Origin: Rhizobium sp. 9140
GTDB lineage: Bacteria > Pseudomonadota > Alphaproteobacteria > Rhizobiales > Rhizobiaceae
NCBI RefSeq assembly: GCF_900067135.1
Contig: NZ_FJUR01000001.1
Location: 1,615,501-1,679,500 of the forward strand
Length of the DNA stretch: 64,000 nucleotides
Reading direction: 5' to 3'
Below, in pieces: positions 1 to 9,971 of the stretch. The notes under the pieces are model-generated. The model did not search any database and was not told where the DNA came from. It saw only the letters and a program-made list of their open reading frames with translations. The first letter of the stretch is position 1. Each line of letters starts with the position of its first letter. A program made the position numbers and the translations under genes.

Positions 1-505
1 CGACGAAGGTGATGACCGAGCCCGGATTGAGCGTAATGCGGAAGACGTCCGCTTCTTCGCTCGGCTGCCGGTCGAGCGCGAAGCCTTCGGACGGCGTAAT
101 GGAGAGGATGCGCTGCGAGCCGAGGTCGGGCCAGAAGATCTTGGAATTGACCAGCCGGAAATGCGGCGCGACGATCACGCGCTCCAGCTGCTCTTCCGAC
201 ACGTTGGCAAGCGCGAAGACGGCCCAATCGCCCTGATGATTGTCGGCACTGGAGCGCACCTCGATGCGCCGCACGATGCCGTCGGTGCCGGGCGCGGTGG
301 AAACCTGAAAGGCCTCGCCCCGGCCGGTATAGATCTCGGTCGTCGCGGTCAGGTCGAGCGCGGTATCCTCGCGCGAGATCTTCACGGGCTCGATGGCATG
401 GGCAAGACCCGCGCCGAGCCACATCATCGCAAGAACCAGTGCCAGCATCAGCCCGGGCAGCCTGCGGATCGACGGCAAAAGCGTCGTACGGAAGGGGTGG
501 GTCAC
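1..505 (-). CDS. Membrane/periplasmic sensor signalling protein, N-terminal part (cut by window edge)
   Basis: An open frame runs to the window edge from a GTG at 505. The first ~37 residues form a basic start, a hydrophobic stretch and an AHA cleavage site, so a Sec signal peptide or first membrane anchor is likely. The next ~130 residues look like a periplasmic sensory domain (7TMR-DISM-like beta-rich segment ending in RITLNPGSVITFV). From memory of rhizobial proteins with this N-terminus, I expect membrane helices followed by a GGDEF/EAL or kinase output, but none of that lies in the window. The GTG overlaps the TGA of the upstream acetyltransferase gene as GTGA, so translation is probably coupled. 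The gene itself is clear; its family is a guess. Confidence 0.6.
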   Translation of the reverse strand, partial: MTHPFRTTLLPSIRRLPGLMLALVLAMMWLGAGLAHAIEPVKISREDTALDLTATTEIYTGRGEAFQVSTAPGTDGIVRRIEVRSSADNHQGDWAVFALANVSEEQLERVIVAPHFRLVNSKIFWPDLGSQRILSITPSEGFALDRQPSEEADVFRITLNPGSVITFV

Positions 506-1113
506 TCGCTAGCAGTCCTGTTGGGCGCGATATCACGCGAAAGAAGGGAGAAGATCAGGTGGTCGCGCCACTGCCCATTGATCTTGAGATACTCACGCAG
601 ATAGCCTTCACGATGAAAGCCGACCTTTTCAAGGAGCCTGATGCTCCTGTCGTTTTCCGGAATACAGGCTGCCTCGATACGGTGCAACTGAAGGGTCGAA
701 AAGATGTAGGGGATGGAGAGCCTGACCGCCGCCGACATGTGGCCTTGGCCGGCGAAGCGCTCGCCCATCCAGTAGCCGATCATGCAGCATTGCGCGGCCC
801 CCCGCCTGATATAGCCGATGGTGAGGCCGCCTAGCAGCGTCTCAGTGTCGCGCGCGAAAACGAAAAGGGGAATGGCCTGGCCGGAGTGGAATTCCTGCTC
901 GCTTCGGATGGCGCGCGCGCGAAAGGCGCTTTCCGTCATCTCTTCCGCCCGCCAGGTCGGCTCCCACGGCTCGAGAAAGGGCCGGCTTTCCCGGCGCAGC
1001 GCGAACCATTGACGATAGTCGGCGCCGCGCGGCAAACGCAAAAGATGCGTGTCGCTCTCGATCCTGACCGGGTCCGGCTGCCGTGACAGAAACCGAAACA
1101 CCGATCGTGTCAT
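502..1113 (-). CDS. rimJ: RimJ/RimL-type GNAT N-acetyltransferase
   Basis: A 203-residue GNAT acetyltransferase. It has the family layout of RimJ (alanine N-acetyltransferase of ribosomal protein S5): an N-terminal region with REESRPFLEPWEPTW, the acetyl-CoA-binding loop region around MGERFAGQGHMSAAV (motif A), and the C-terminal ENDRSIRLLEKVGFHREGYLREYL motif B segment, followed by W(R)DHLIFSLL. Length matches the family (~195-205). It acts in the cytoplasm on protein N-termini. The stop overlaps the GTG of the next gene, so the two form a small operon. A broader acetyltransferase role is possible, because RimJ relatives are hard to separate without comparison. Confidence 0.85.
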   Translation of the reverse strand: MTRSVFRFLSRQPDPVRIESDTHLLRLPRGADYRQWFALRRESRPFLEPWEPTWRAEEMTESAFRARAIRSEQEFHSGQAIPLFVFARDTETLLGGLTIGYIRRGAAQCCMIGYWMGERFAGQGHMSAAVRLSIPYIFSTLQLHRIEAACIPENDRSIRLLEKVGFHREGYLREYLKINGQWRDHLIFSLLSRDIAPNRTASE

Positions 1114-1190
1114 GAAAGCCTCCGCCGGGTCGTGAATAGGGCCGGGATCCCGAATAGGTTACGGCGCCGGCGCCAGGCCGGACCGGGGGT

Positions 1191-2492
1191 TCAGCCGTTT
1201 GCCGCCCGCGGCAGGGACGTCGCACGGGTGAGCCCGCCCATAATATCCGCCATGGGTGCCAGCTTGTCGACGGGGCCGATAGCCGACAGCGTCGGCACGG
1301 TTTCGAAGAACAGCCGTCCGGCAAGATCGGTCAGCCGCTCCACGGTGATACCGGACAGCCGGTCCATCAGCTCTTCGTTGGGGATGGGACGGCCGTAAAG
1401 CATCATCTGCCGGGCGATCTGGCCGGCGCGTGCGGCGGGGCTTTCCTGCCCCATCAACAGCTGCGCGCGGATCTGCGCGCGGGCGCGGTCGATTTCCTGT
1501 TGGTCGATATGATCCGCCGCCTTGCGCAGCTCCTCGATGATGACGGGCATCAGTTCGACAAGGTTCTCGCCACCGGTCGCGGCGTGGACGCCGAAGATGC
1601 CGGTATCGGAAAAGCCCCAATGGAACGCGTAGACCGAATAGCAGAGGCCACGATGCTCGCGCACTTCCTGAAAGAGCCGCGAGGACATGCCACCGCCCAG
1701 AATATTGGCGAGGATCTGCGAGCAATAGAAATCGCGGGCGTGATACGCCTTGCCCTCGAAACCGAGCAGGACCTGCGCATCCATCAGGTCGCGGTCCTCA
1801 CGGGTGTCGCCGCCGGTATAGCGGGCCTTTTCGAGCAGCGGCGCTTCCGCCGGCTGCTGCGGCAGGCTGGCGAAGCGTTCCTGCACCTGCGTCACGAAAG
1901 CATCGTGATCGACAGCGCCGGCGCCCACGACGAACATGCGGTCGGTGGTGTAATTGCGCCCGAGATAGGTGCGGATCTGGTCGGCCGAAAACGACATGAC
2001 CGTTTCCGGCGTGCCGAGGATCGGCCGGCCGACGATCTGGTCGGCAAAGGCGGTTTCGGCGAAACGGTCGAAGACCACGTCGTCGGGCATATCGTTCGCC
2101 GCGCCGATTTCCTGAAGGATAACGTTCTTCTCGCGCTCCAGCTCTTCCTCGTCGAAGGACGACTCGGTCAGGATGTCGGCGAGGATGTCGATGGCCAGCG
2201 CCGTGTCGTCCTTCAGCACGCGGGCGTAATAGGAAGTGGTCTCGGTGGATGTCGCGGCGTTCACCTCGCCGCCGACATTCTCGATCTGTTCGGCAATGTC
2301 ACGGGCCGACCGCGAGGCCGTTCCCTTGAAGGCCATGTGCTCGAGCAGATGCGCGATGCCATGCTCTTGCGTGGTCTCGTCGCGGGAGCCGGACTTGATC
2401 CACGTGCCAAGCGCGACACTTTCCAGATGCGGCATGGTTTCGGTAACGACCGTCAGCCCGGAGGCGAGCCGGGTGCACTCAACTTTCATCAT
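1191..2492 (-). CDS. M16 family zinc metallopeptidase (processing-peptidase-like)
   Basis: A 433-residue single-chain M16 peptidase, similar in size to bacterial PqqF/MPP-beta-like proteins. The inverted zinc motif HLLEH is at residues 48-52 (HxxEH), and the downstream acidic stretch with the third ligand Glu lies in FDEEELEREKNVILQEI near residue 125. The second half is the non-catalytic M16 lobe with the glycine-rich LGGGMSSRLFQEVREHRGLCYSVYA loop. No signal peptide is seen, so it is probably cytosolic or peripheral. It starts 15 bases after the thrC stop, and thrC-M16 is a common rhizobial pair. The substrate is unknown. Confidence 0.9.
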   Translation of the reverse strand: MMKVECTRLASGLTVVTETMPHLESVALGTWIKSGSRDETTQEHGIAHLLEHMAFKGTASRSARDIAEQIENVGGEVNAATSTETTSYYARVLKDDTALAIDILADILTESSFDEEELEREKNVILQEIGAANDMPDDVVFDRFAETAFADQIVGRPILGTPETVMSFSADQIRTYLGRNYTTDRMFVVGAGAVDHDAFVTQVQERFASLPQQPAEAPLLEKARYTGGDTREDRDLMDAQVLLGFEGKAYHARDFYCSQILANILGGGMSSRLFQEVREHRGLCYSVYAFHWGFSDTGIFGVHAATGGENLVELMPVIIEELRKAADHIDQQEIDRARAQIRAQLLMGQESPAARAGQIARQMMLYGRPIPNEELMDRLSGITVERLTDLAGRLFFETVPTLSAIGPVDKLAPMADIMGGLTRATSLPRAANG

Positions 2493-2507
2493 CGGTCTTT
2501 CTGCGCA

Positions 2508-3905
2508 CTAGTTCCGGATACGGGCGTGCTCGCCGATATAGGCCTCGACGGCTTTCAGCTCGGGATCCAGAATGTCGAAGCGCTCCTCCCTGTCCATCAG
2601 GTCAGCAAGCCACGTCGGAAGCGCCGGGTCAATACCGCTCGCCGATTTTACTGCGGCGGGAAATTTTGCGGGGTGCGCGGTGGCCAGCGTCACCATAGGT
2701 GCGTTGGGTTTCATATGCTTGGCGGCGACGAAGGCGCCGATGGCGCTGTGCGGATCGAGGAGATAGCCAGTTTCCTCCAGCGTCGTGCGGATGGTTTCCG
2801 CCACTTGCTTTTCCGTCGCGCGTCCGGCGCGGAAGAGGCCGCGGATCATCTTCAGCGCCTTTTTCTCGATCTCGAAAGCGCCCGACTGCTTCAGCCCGCC
2901 CATGGCCGCGCGCACCTTGCCCGCATCCCGGTCGAAGGCCTCGAACAGCAGGCGTTCGAAGTTGGAGGAGATCTGGATGTCCATTGAGGGCGAGGTCGTC
3001 GCGCGTACGTCGCGCATCTCGTAGCGCCCGGTCTTCAGCGTGCGGGCGAGAATGTCGTTCTCGTTGGTGGCGACCACGAGGCGCGCCACCGGCAGCCCCA
3101 TCTTCATCGCGACGTAGCCGGCAAAGATGTCGCCGAAATTGCCGGTCGGCACCGTGAAGGCCACCTTCCGGTCCGGCCCGCCGAGCGCCACCGCCGTCGT
3201 GAAATAATAGACGATCTGGGACATGATGCGCGCCCAGTTGATCGAGTTCACGCCCGAGAGATGAACGCGGTCGCGGAAAGGCCCGTCGTTGAACATGTCC
3301 TTCACCAGCGTCTGGCAATCGTCGAAATTGCCGCGAATGGCGATGGCATGCACGTTCGACGCCTTCGACGTGGTCATCTGGTGCTGCTGCACCGGCGAGA
3401 CCTTGCCGTGCGGAAACAGGATGAAGATATCGGTACGGTCGCGCCCGGCAAAGGCGTCGATCGCGGCACCGCCCGTGTCGCCCGAGGTGGCGCCGACGAT
3501 GGTGGCGCGGGTATCGCGGGTGGCCAGCACATGGTCCATCAGCCGCGCCAGCAGCTGCATCGCCACGTCCTTGAACGCAAGCGTGGAGCCGTGGAAAAGC
3601 TCCATCACGAAGGCATTCGGCCCCGTCTGCACGATCGGCACCACGGCCGGATGCCGAAACGTCGCATAGGCCTCGTCGATCATGCCGCGCAGCGTCGCAT
3701 CGTCGATCTCGCCATCGATGAACAGCCGGAGAATCCGAAACGCGACCTCCTGATAGGAGAGGCCGCGCAGGTCCCGGATCTCGCGCTTCGACAGCGTCGG
3801 CCACGTCTCCGGCACATAGAGCCCGCCATCGCGCGCAAGGCCCGCCATCAGGGCATCGCTGAAACCGAGCGCAGGGGCCTCGCCCCGGGTCGAAACATAC
3901 TTCAC
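2508..3905 (-). CDS. thrC: Threonine synthase
   Basis: PLP-dependent threonine synthase, which converts O-phosphohomoserine to threonine in the last step of threonine biosynthesis. The frame continues upstream to a GTG at 3929. I chose the GTG at 3905 because it has a GAGG nine bases upstream, gives the MKYVSTRGEAP start usual in rhizobia and yields 465 residues, the family length. The PLP lysine lies in HGSTLAFKDVAMQLL, and the phosphate-binding glycine-rich loop GATSGDTGGAAIDAF follows. The IQISSNFERLLFE segment and the LDPHSAIGAF C-terminal motif are also characteristic. The M16 peptidase gene follows 15 bases downstream. Confidence 0.95.
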   Translation of the reverse strand: MKYVSTRGEAPALGFSDALMAGLARDGGLYVPETWPTLSKREIRDLRGLSYQEVAFRILRLFIDGEIDDATLRGMIDEAYATFRHPAVVPIVQTGPNAFVMELFHGSTLAFKDVAMQLLARLMDHVLATRDTRATIVGATSGDTGGAAIDAFAGRDRTDIFILFPHGKVSPVQQHQMTTSKASNVHAIAIRGNFDDCQTLVKDMFNDGPFRDRVHLSGVNSINWARIMSQIVYYFTTAVALGGPDRKVAFTVPTGNFGDIFAGYVAMKMGLPVARLVVATNENDILARTLKTGRYEMRDVRATTSPSMDIQISSNFERLLFEAFDRDAGKVRAAMGGLKQSGAFEIEKKALKMIRGLFRAGRATEKQVAETIRTTLEETGYLLDPHSAIGAFVAAKHMKPNAPMVTLATAHPAKFPAAVKSASGIDPALPTWLADLMDREERFDILDPELKAVEAYIGEHARIRN

Positions 3906-4178
3906 GTTCGTCATCCTCGTTTCGTGCACGTTTCACGGCCGCGCGGCGATCGGCCGGAAGCCACAACGCAAGCCCTTGCGTAAGCGGCGCGTATTCAGGC
4001 GGCACTTACAAAAATCGACGGGAACGCGTGCGAGTCCAATCGATTTTCCGGCGCGCCGCTGCTATAGACCATCGCCGCAACACTGGAAAGCCTGCCTTTC
4101 GGCAAGAGCGACCGGCACGGCAGGCAACGACGGACACGCGCCATGAGAGCGCGAAAAGAGCGACAGGGGTCGGATCGA

Positions 4179-4730
4179 ATGGTGGGTCATACAGTCAGCC
4201 GCATGGCGGCATTTGCGGGTCTCATGGCGCTTGCCGGCTGCAATACGCCGGACACGGGCGGCGCGATCGATGCCGGCGCCGGCGCGGCCTCCGCCACGCC
4301 CGCCGTCATCCAGGCGAAATGCCCGCAGATCGTCATGCGCGATGCGACGTCGGTCTACCGCACCTATGCCAAGGGCGCGAAGGACGATCCCACGCAGATC
4401 ATCTACCAGGCCTCGCTCGCCGACTCGACGCGCCAGTGCGTGCAGAGCGATACGACCCTGACGGTCAATGTCGTGGTGCAGGGCCGCGTCACCTCCGGTC
4501 CGGCCGGCGGCCCCGGCACGATCAACCTGCCCATTCGCGTCACCGCGACCGATGAGAACAACACGCTGTTCTCTGAGGTGACCCAGCTGCCCGTCACCGT
4601 CCAGGCCGGCACGGGCGCCCAGCAGTTCATCTTCACCAAATCCGCCCCCATCAACGGCGGCGCCGGCGACTTCGCCAAGGTCTATGTCGGCTTCGACACA
4701 GGCCCGGCTGCGCCGAAGAAGCGGAAGTAG
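4179..4730 (+). CDS. Putative lipoprotein of unknown function
   Basis: The start at 4179 gives 183 residues; an in-frame ATG at 4143 would add 12. The N-terminus is a short signal peptide ending in the lipobox LAGC, about residue 21, so the mature protein should be lipid-anchored. The mature part begins with a low-complexity Gly/Ala stretch, then one domain with two cysteines (KCPQIVMRD and RQCVQSD) and predicted beta structure (TLTVNVVVQGRV, INLPIRVTAT, SEVTQLPVTVQAG). It ends in a basic tail. Similar proteins are common in rhizobia, but I know no function. It is divergent from thrC and followed by a hairpin at 4743-4770. Confidence 0.75.
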   Translation: MVGHTVSRMAAFAGLMALAGCNTPDTGGAIDAGAGAASATPAVIQAKCPQIVMRDATSVYRTYAKGAKDDPTQIIYQASLADSTRQCVQSDTTLTVNVVVQGRVTSGPAGGPGTINLPIRVTATDENNTLFSEVTQLPVTVQAGTGAQQFIFTKSAPINGGAGDFAKVYVGFDTGPAAPKKRK

Positions 4731-4742
4731 GCAAACGTAGAA

Positions 4743-4770
4743 GAGCGCGGTCCTCATAAAGGCCGCGCTC
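4743..4770 (+). terminator. Hairpin after lipoprotein gene
   Basis: GAGCGCGG pairs with CCGCGCTC across a 12-base centre that can add a CCT/AGG pairing. It lies 12 bases after the stop at 4730. The downstream tract is only CCTTGC, so termination strength is uncertain. Confidence 0.5.
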
Positions 4771-4819
4771 CCTTGCATTCGCCCGTTCGCCTGTGCCGCC
4801 GCTTTCGGCAGACGCCCGA

Positions 4820-5515
4820 TCAGGCCCCCAGCACCTCCGACCATTCCGCCAGCGCCTCGATGGTGGCGGGCAGGGCGGTCATGCGGGAGATGACGGTTTC
4901 GGCGCCGGCTTCGGTCAGCGCGTCGGCATGCGAGGGGTAGCTGTGCGATGCGCCGGTAAAGCCGATGACGCGCATGCCGGCCGAGCGGGCGCCGTGGACG
5001 CCGTGCACCGAATCCTCCACCACGATCACCCGCGACGGATCGACGCCCATCTGGGCCGCGCCATGCAGGAAGATGTCCGGCTTCGGCTTCACCCTGTCCT
5101 CGCCAAGGTCGCGTGCGGAAAAGATGTTGCGGCCGAACAGGTCCTTCAGGCCGACCTTGCCGAGCATCATCGCCAGCCGCTCGGAGGTGGAGTTCGAGCA
5201 GACGCACTTTTTCAGCCGGATCTGCGACAGCGCCGCCTTGACCCCCTCGATGATCTCGACGTCGTCCTTCAGCCGCTGTTCGAGGATTTCGCTGTGGCGC
5301 GAGATGAGGCTCGCCGACAGCGGGATCGTCGCCTCGCGCTCCACGGCCAGCAGCGTGTTCTGCCAGGTCATGCCCGCATAGCGCTCCGCCATCTCCTCCG
5401 TCGAAATCGGATAGCCCGCTTCCGTCAGCAGCGCCGCCTCGACTTCGGAGGCGATGATCTCGCTATCGACGAGCACGCCGTCGCAATCGAAAATGATGAG
5501 GTCGATACCGGACAT
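4820..5515 (-). CDS. HAD-superfamily phosphatase (beta-phosphoglucomutase/GPH-like subfamily)
   Basis: A 231-residue HAD hydrolase. Motif I is DLIIFDCDGVLVDSE near the N-terminus, with the nucleophile Asp in DCDG. Motif II is in VCSNSTSERL, motif III is the Lys in RVKPKPDIFL, and motif IV is VIVVEDSVHGVHGA. The helical cap between motifs I and II fits subfamily IA (phosphoglycolate phosphatase/beta-PGM-like). It should hydrolyse a small phosphometabolite in the cytoplasm; the substrate cannot be read from the sequence. It appears to be transcribed alone. Confidence 0.88.
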   Translation of the reverse strand: MSGIDLIIFDCDGVLVDSEIIASEVEAALLTEAGYPISTEEMAERYAGMTWQNTLLAVEREATIPLSASLISRHSEILEQRLKDDVEIIEGVKAALSQIRLKKCVCSNSTSERLAMMLGKVGLKDLFGRNIFSARDLGEDRVKPKPDIFLHGAAQMGVDPSRVIVVEDSVHGVHGARSAGMRVIGFTGASHSYPSHADALTEAGAETVISRMTALPATIEALAEWSEVLGA

Positions 5516-5623
5516 GGGGGAAATCTCTGATACGTGGGAATGCCCGCGCTTTACACGAGGCGGCGGCGGGGGACAATGCGTTAACGATGGAAACGAGGGG
5601 AAGAAGAGCCGCTTCGCTGGCCG

Positions 5624-5970
5624 TTATTCTGCCGAGTGCTGCTCCAGAAGAGCCGAAACGGCGCGTTTCAGAGGTGGAATCTCGTCAATGATGACACCCC
5701 ACAAAATTGTGTCCGAAAGCCCGTGATATTCGTGACGGATAACGTTTCCAATCGTCCTCACGCGCGGCCATGGGATCTCGGGCTGGGTTGCCCGCACATC
5801 CTCAGGGAGAGATCGGCTCGCCTCGGATATGATCTCGATGGCCCTTTGCAGCGCATGCCTGAGCATCCAGTCCGAACTGTAATCCTCCAGTGTCTTACCG
5901 GCAGCCGCCGCTTGAATACCGAGGATGGCAGCATTCATGTCATGGAGAGCGTGTCTGAAGTCACGAACCA

Positions 5971-5971
<1 letters not shown>
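5624..5971 (-). CDS. hepT: HepT-like DUF86/HEPN toxin with altered active-site motif
   Basis: A 115-residue all-helical DUF86 protein, the toxin half of an MntA/HepT pair. Its GTG start shares one base with the stop of the nucleotidyltransferase gene, so the pair is translationally coupled. The family ribonuclease motif is R-x4-6-H-x-Y. Here the segment around residues 70-84 keeps His80 and Tyr82, but the position where the Arg is usually found (four residues before the His is filled by N-V-I-R) is Gly75. The nearest upstream Arg is Arg72, seven residues away, and Arg79 is adjacent to the His. The tyrosine that MntA AMPylates in known systems (HxY) is present. Toxin activity is therefore uncertain. 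Confidence 0.85.
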
Positions 5972-7564
<1,593 letters not shown>

Positions 7565-7596
7565 TGTTGTAAATCAGAGAGTTAACGCCTGCGTCG

Positions 7597-7735
7597 GCCC
7601 CTCATCCGCCTGCCGGCACCTTCTCCCCGCGGGCGGGGCGAAGGGACGTGTGGCACCGCTTCTACCCGATTTCGAAACAACGAGCAGGGCAAGTCCCCTC
7701 TCCCGGCGCGCGGGGAGAGGGTTAGGGTGAGGGGC
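7597..7735. repeat. REP/RIME-like intergenic palindrome with nested hairpins
   Basis: The outer arms GCCCCTCA (7597-7604) and TGAGGGGC (7728-7735) enclose two GC-rich hairpins: CCTTCTCCCCGC...GGGGCGAAGG (7619-7644) and CTCTCCCGGCGCGCGGGGAGAG (7699-7720). This composition (CTTCTCCCC/GGGGAGAGGGTTAGGGTGAGGG) is typical of multicopy palindromic elements between rhizobial genes. It starts about 30 bases after the ccrM stop and may act as an mRNA-stabilising or terminating structure. Confidence 0.7.
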
Positions 7736-7833
7736 AGCGATGGGGTGAAAAGGGGAGGCGCTTCCACGCCGAGGGTGGTGGTGACCTGTTGTGTCCAGAT
7801 GTCACCCACCCGCCAAAAATCCATCCGCAATGT

Positions 7834-8075
7834 TTAAGAGAATTTAACCTCTCCACCGCTAGTCTCAAGCCTGCGATACCGCCGCGTGATCAACCACCGG
7901 CAGACCGCGATGCGGGCGGGGGTTCCGGGTGTTGCCGGAGCTTGTGCCTCAAAACGAAGCGGGACTGCGATCTATCGACGGGAAAGCCCGCCGACAGTCG
8001 TCTTCCTCCGGTTTCGTACCTTCAGTCCCGGAGGAATCTGGAACGCCCGGCCGCTTGAAAAAGCGGCCGGGCGTT
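7834..8075 (+). ncRNA. Candidate small RNA ending in a strong hairpin
   Basis: This 240-base gap holds no convincing gene. It begins with TTAA-N6-TTAAC (7834-7848), a spacing close to CtrA-type sites. It then contains a hairpin TTCCTCCG (8003-8010) / CGGAGGAA (8029-8036), whose CCTCC arm could pair with ribosome binding sites, and finishes in a perfect 15-base stem at 8042-8075. That layout is what a trans-acting sRNA looks like. No -35/-10 pair is obvious, and the last hairpin may instead serve the opposing RTX gene. Confidence 0.35.
8042..8075. terminator. Perfect 15-bp hairpin with GAAA tetraloop
   Basis: AACGCCCGGCCGCTT (8042-8056) pairs without mismatch with AAGCGGCCGGGCGTT (8061-8075) around GAAA. 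It lies 28 bases beyond the stop of the RTX gene on the minus strand, so it probably ends that transcript. On the plus strand it is followed by GCTGTTTTGC, a weak T tract, so it may be bidirectional. Confidence 0.7.
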
Positions 8076-8103
8076 GCTGTTTTGCAGGATCTGTAAAAGA
8101 CCG

Positions 8104-9135
8104 TCAGAGAATGAAGTCGTCGGCATACATCTTGGTGACGCCGGACACGCTCACCTCGAAATCGGCGCGGCCGTCGCCATTGACGTCGCCCGACAGGATT
8201 CCGTTCGAAAAGCGCAGTTCGCCGGCATGGCGGCTGAATCCGTCATTGCCGATATAGTCGAATGCCTGGTTGCCACTAGCGCGCGTGCTGGCGTCGATGT
8301 TGGAGAGGTCGATCAGGTCGCCTTCCCCCGGCGTGAAATCGGCGATCACGTCGCGGCCGCTGCCGACCCGGCTGTCGCTGAGCGTATCGAAGTAGAAGAT
8401 GTCGGCCCCCGAGCCGCCGTTCAGATAGTCCCTGCCGATACCGCCGGTGAGGTCGTCGTTACCAGAGCCACCATAGAGCAGGTCGTTGCCGGCGCCGCCA
8501 TAGAGCCCGTCATTGCCGCCGAGGCCGTAGAGATCGTCCGCGCCGCCGAGACCCTTCAGCACGTTGCGGCCGAAGGAGCCGGTGATATCGTCGGCGGAAT
8601 TCGTGCCGGTGACGTTCTCGATGCTGGCGAGATCCTCGACCTGGTCGCTGTCGATGGTCGCCGTACCCTTGCCGAGATCGATATCGACGCCCTTGCCGCG
8701 TTGCGAGGCGTAAGAGTCCTGCAGCTCGTAGCTGATCGTGTCGATGCCCGTGCCGCCGTTGAAGCTGTTGTTGTAGCCGACGGAGAGGAACGTATCGTTG
8801 CCGCTGTCGCCCTTGTAGATGCTGGCTTCCGAATTGACCTGAAAGATATCGTTGCCGTCGCCGCCGGAGACGACGTCATAGGCCTTGCCGTCTTCGGCGC
8901 GGATGTCGGCGATGTAGAGGTCGTTGCCGGTGCCGAGGAAGATGTCGTTGCCGCCCTCGTAATAGTTCACCACCCGGTCGTTGCCCGAACCCGCATCCAC
9001 ATAATTGAAGCCGCCAAGGCTGTCGGTGCGGTTGAGGTTGATCGTGTCATTGCCGCCGTAACCGTAGATCGACACCTCGGACAGACTGTTCTGGGTCAGG
9101 ATGTCGTTCCTGTTGGTGCCGTAATAATTCGCCAT
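8104..9135 (-). CDS. RTX-repeat calcium-binding protein, probable type I secretion substrate
   Basis: A 343-residue acidic protein with no N-terminal signal peptide. GGxGxDxLx-type nonapeptide repeats are spread over the whole length: irregular in the first half (YGYGGNDTINL, GGDGNDIF) and canonical at about residues 195-245 (LGGADDLYGLGGNDGLYGGAGNDLLYGG). These bind Ca2+ outside the cell and form a parallel beta roll. The C-terminal ~90 residues resemble the peptidase M10/serralysin C-terminal domain (GADIFYFDTLSDSR, DVIADFTPGEGDLIDLSNI), followed by a D-G repeat (GDVNGDGRADFEV) and the hydrophobic end DDFIL typical of ABC-exporter substrates. No enzymatic domain is visible, and no exporter genes are nearby. 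Confidence 0.88.
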   Translation of the reverse strand: MANYYGTNRNDILTQNSLSEVSIYGYGGNDTINLNRTDSLGGFNYVDAGSGNDRVVNYYEGGNDIFLGTGNDLYIADIRAEDGKAYDVVSGGDGNDIFQVNSEASIYKGDSGNDTFLSVGYNNSFNGGTGIDTISYELQDSYASQRGKGVDIDLGKGTATIDSDQVEDLASIENVTGTNSADDITGSFGRNVLKGLGGADDLYGLGGNDGLYGGAGNDLLYGGSGNDDLTGGIGRDYLNGGSGADIFYFDTLSDSRVGSGRDVIADFTPGEGDLIDLSNIDASTRASGNQAFDYIGNDGFSRHAGELRFSNGILSGDVNGDGRADFEVSVSGVTKMYADDFIL

Positions 9136-9249
9136 GAATGCGTCCTCGCAGAATGATCGTTCAAGATGACACGCCCATCATGCGAGGAGCGGTGTGAATG
9201 CCGGCTGAACCGAATGTGGCTTTTCAGTGATATGAAAATCGGGCGCAAA

Positions 9250-9276
9250 GAGGGCGGCTTCAGACAGCCCGCCCTC
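9250..9276 (-). terminator. Terminator of HAD hydrolase gene
   Basis: On the minus strand GAGGGCGGGCT pairs with AGC-CGCCCTC (one bulge), followed by TTTGC. The stem begins inside the stop codon at 9275-9277. Confidence 0.55.
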
Positions 9277-9898
9277 AGACAGGCAGCCCGAGCTTTATCA
9301 GATCCGCCTTCAGCGTCCGGCCGTCGATGAACTGTACTGCCTGCCAGCCGGCCGCACGCGCGCCCTCGACATTGGCAAGGCTGTCGTCGATGAACAGCGT
9401 GGCTGCGGGTTCAAGGTCGAACGCCGCCTGATGCGTCTCGTAGATTTCGAGGTCCGGCTTGATCTGCCGCTTCTCGCCGGACACGGTAACGCCGCGCGGC
9501 AGGTTGAGGAAGGCAAAGCGCGCCCGCGCCTCGGCAAAGGTGTCCTCGGCGAAATTGGTCAGCATCGTCACGTCGTAGCCCTTCGCCACGAGACCTTCGA
9601 GAAGAACGACGCTCTCCTCATAGGCATGCGGCACCATCTCGCCCCAGTGGGTGCGGAAGGCGCGGATGTTCGCCTCCTGCTCGGGATGCTGCGCGATGAG
9701 CAGGTCTTCCGCCTCCGCCCAGCTGCGGCCGCGGTCCTGCTCGAGGTTCCATTCATGGGTGCAAACCGTCGCGAAGAACGCATTGCGCTCGGCCTCGTCG
9801 GGAATGAGCCGGCTGAACGGGATATGCGGATCGTAGTGGATCAGCACCTTGCCGATGTCGAAAACGATATGGCGGATGGGTGTCGTCACGTCGGTCAT
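9275..9898 (-). CDS. HAD-superfamily hydrolase (YihX/HAD-IA-v3-like)
   Basis: A 207-residue HAD protein. Motif I is HIVFDIGKVLIHYDP: the nucleophile Asp is present, and the second Asp of the usual DxD is replaced (D-I-G), as in the HAD-IA variant 3 group with epoxide-hydrolase N-domain/YihX relatives. Motif II is in TMLTNFAEDTF, motif III is the Lys in RQIKPDLEIYE, and motif IV is TLFIDDSLANVEGARAAGW. It probably dephosphorylates a sugar phosphate such as glucose-1-phosphate. It starts 73 bases after mutY in the same direction. Confidence 0.85.
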   Translation of the reverse strand: MTDVTTPIRHIVFDIGKVLIHYDPHIPFSRLIPDEAERNAFFATVCTHEWNLEQDRGRSWAEAEDLLIAQHPEQEANIRAFRTHWGEMVPHAYEESVVLLEGLVAKGYDVTMLTNFAEDTFAEARARFAFLNLPRGVTVSGEKRQIKPDLEIYETHQAAFDLEPAATLFIDDSLANVEGARAAGWQAVQFIDGRTLKADLIKLGLPV

Positions 9899-9971
9899 GG
9901 TGTGTCCTCGTTGTATCGGTCCCTGAGGCGTAGCGTCTCCGGACGGTTCCTATCGCATGACGTCACGAGAT

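Noticed and set aside
1500..2987. 495-residue plus-strand open frame
   Set aside because: It is the complement of the M16 peptidase and thrC genes; the translation is His/Arg/Gly-rich with no fold.
7789..8058. 89-residue frame after ccrM
   Set aside because: Composition is not protein-like and it runs into the terminator stem; a non-coding RNA is a better reading.
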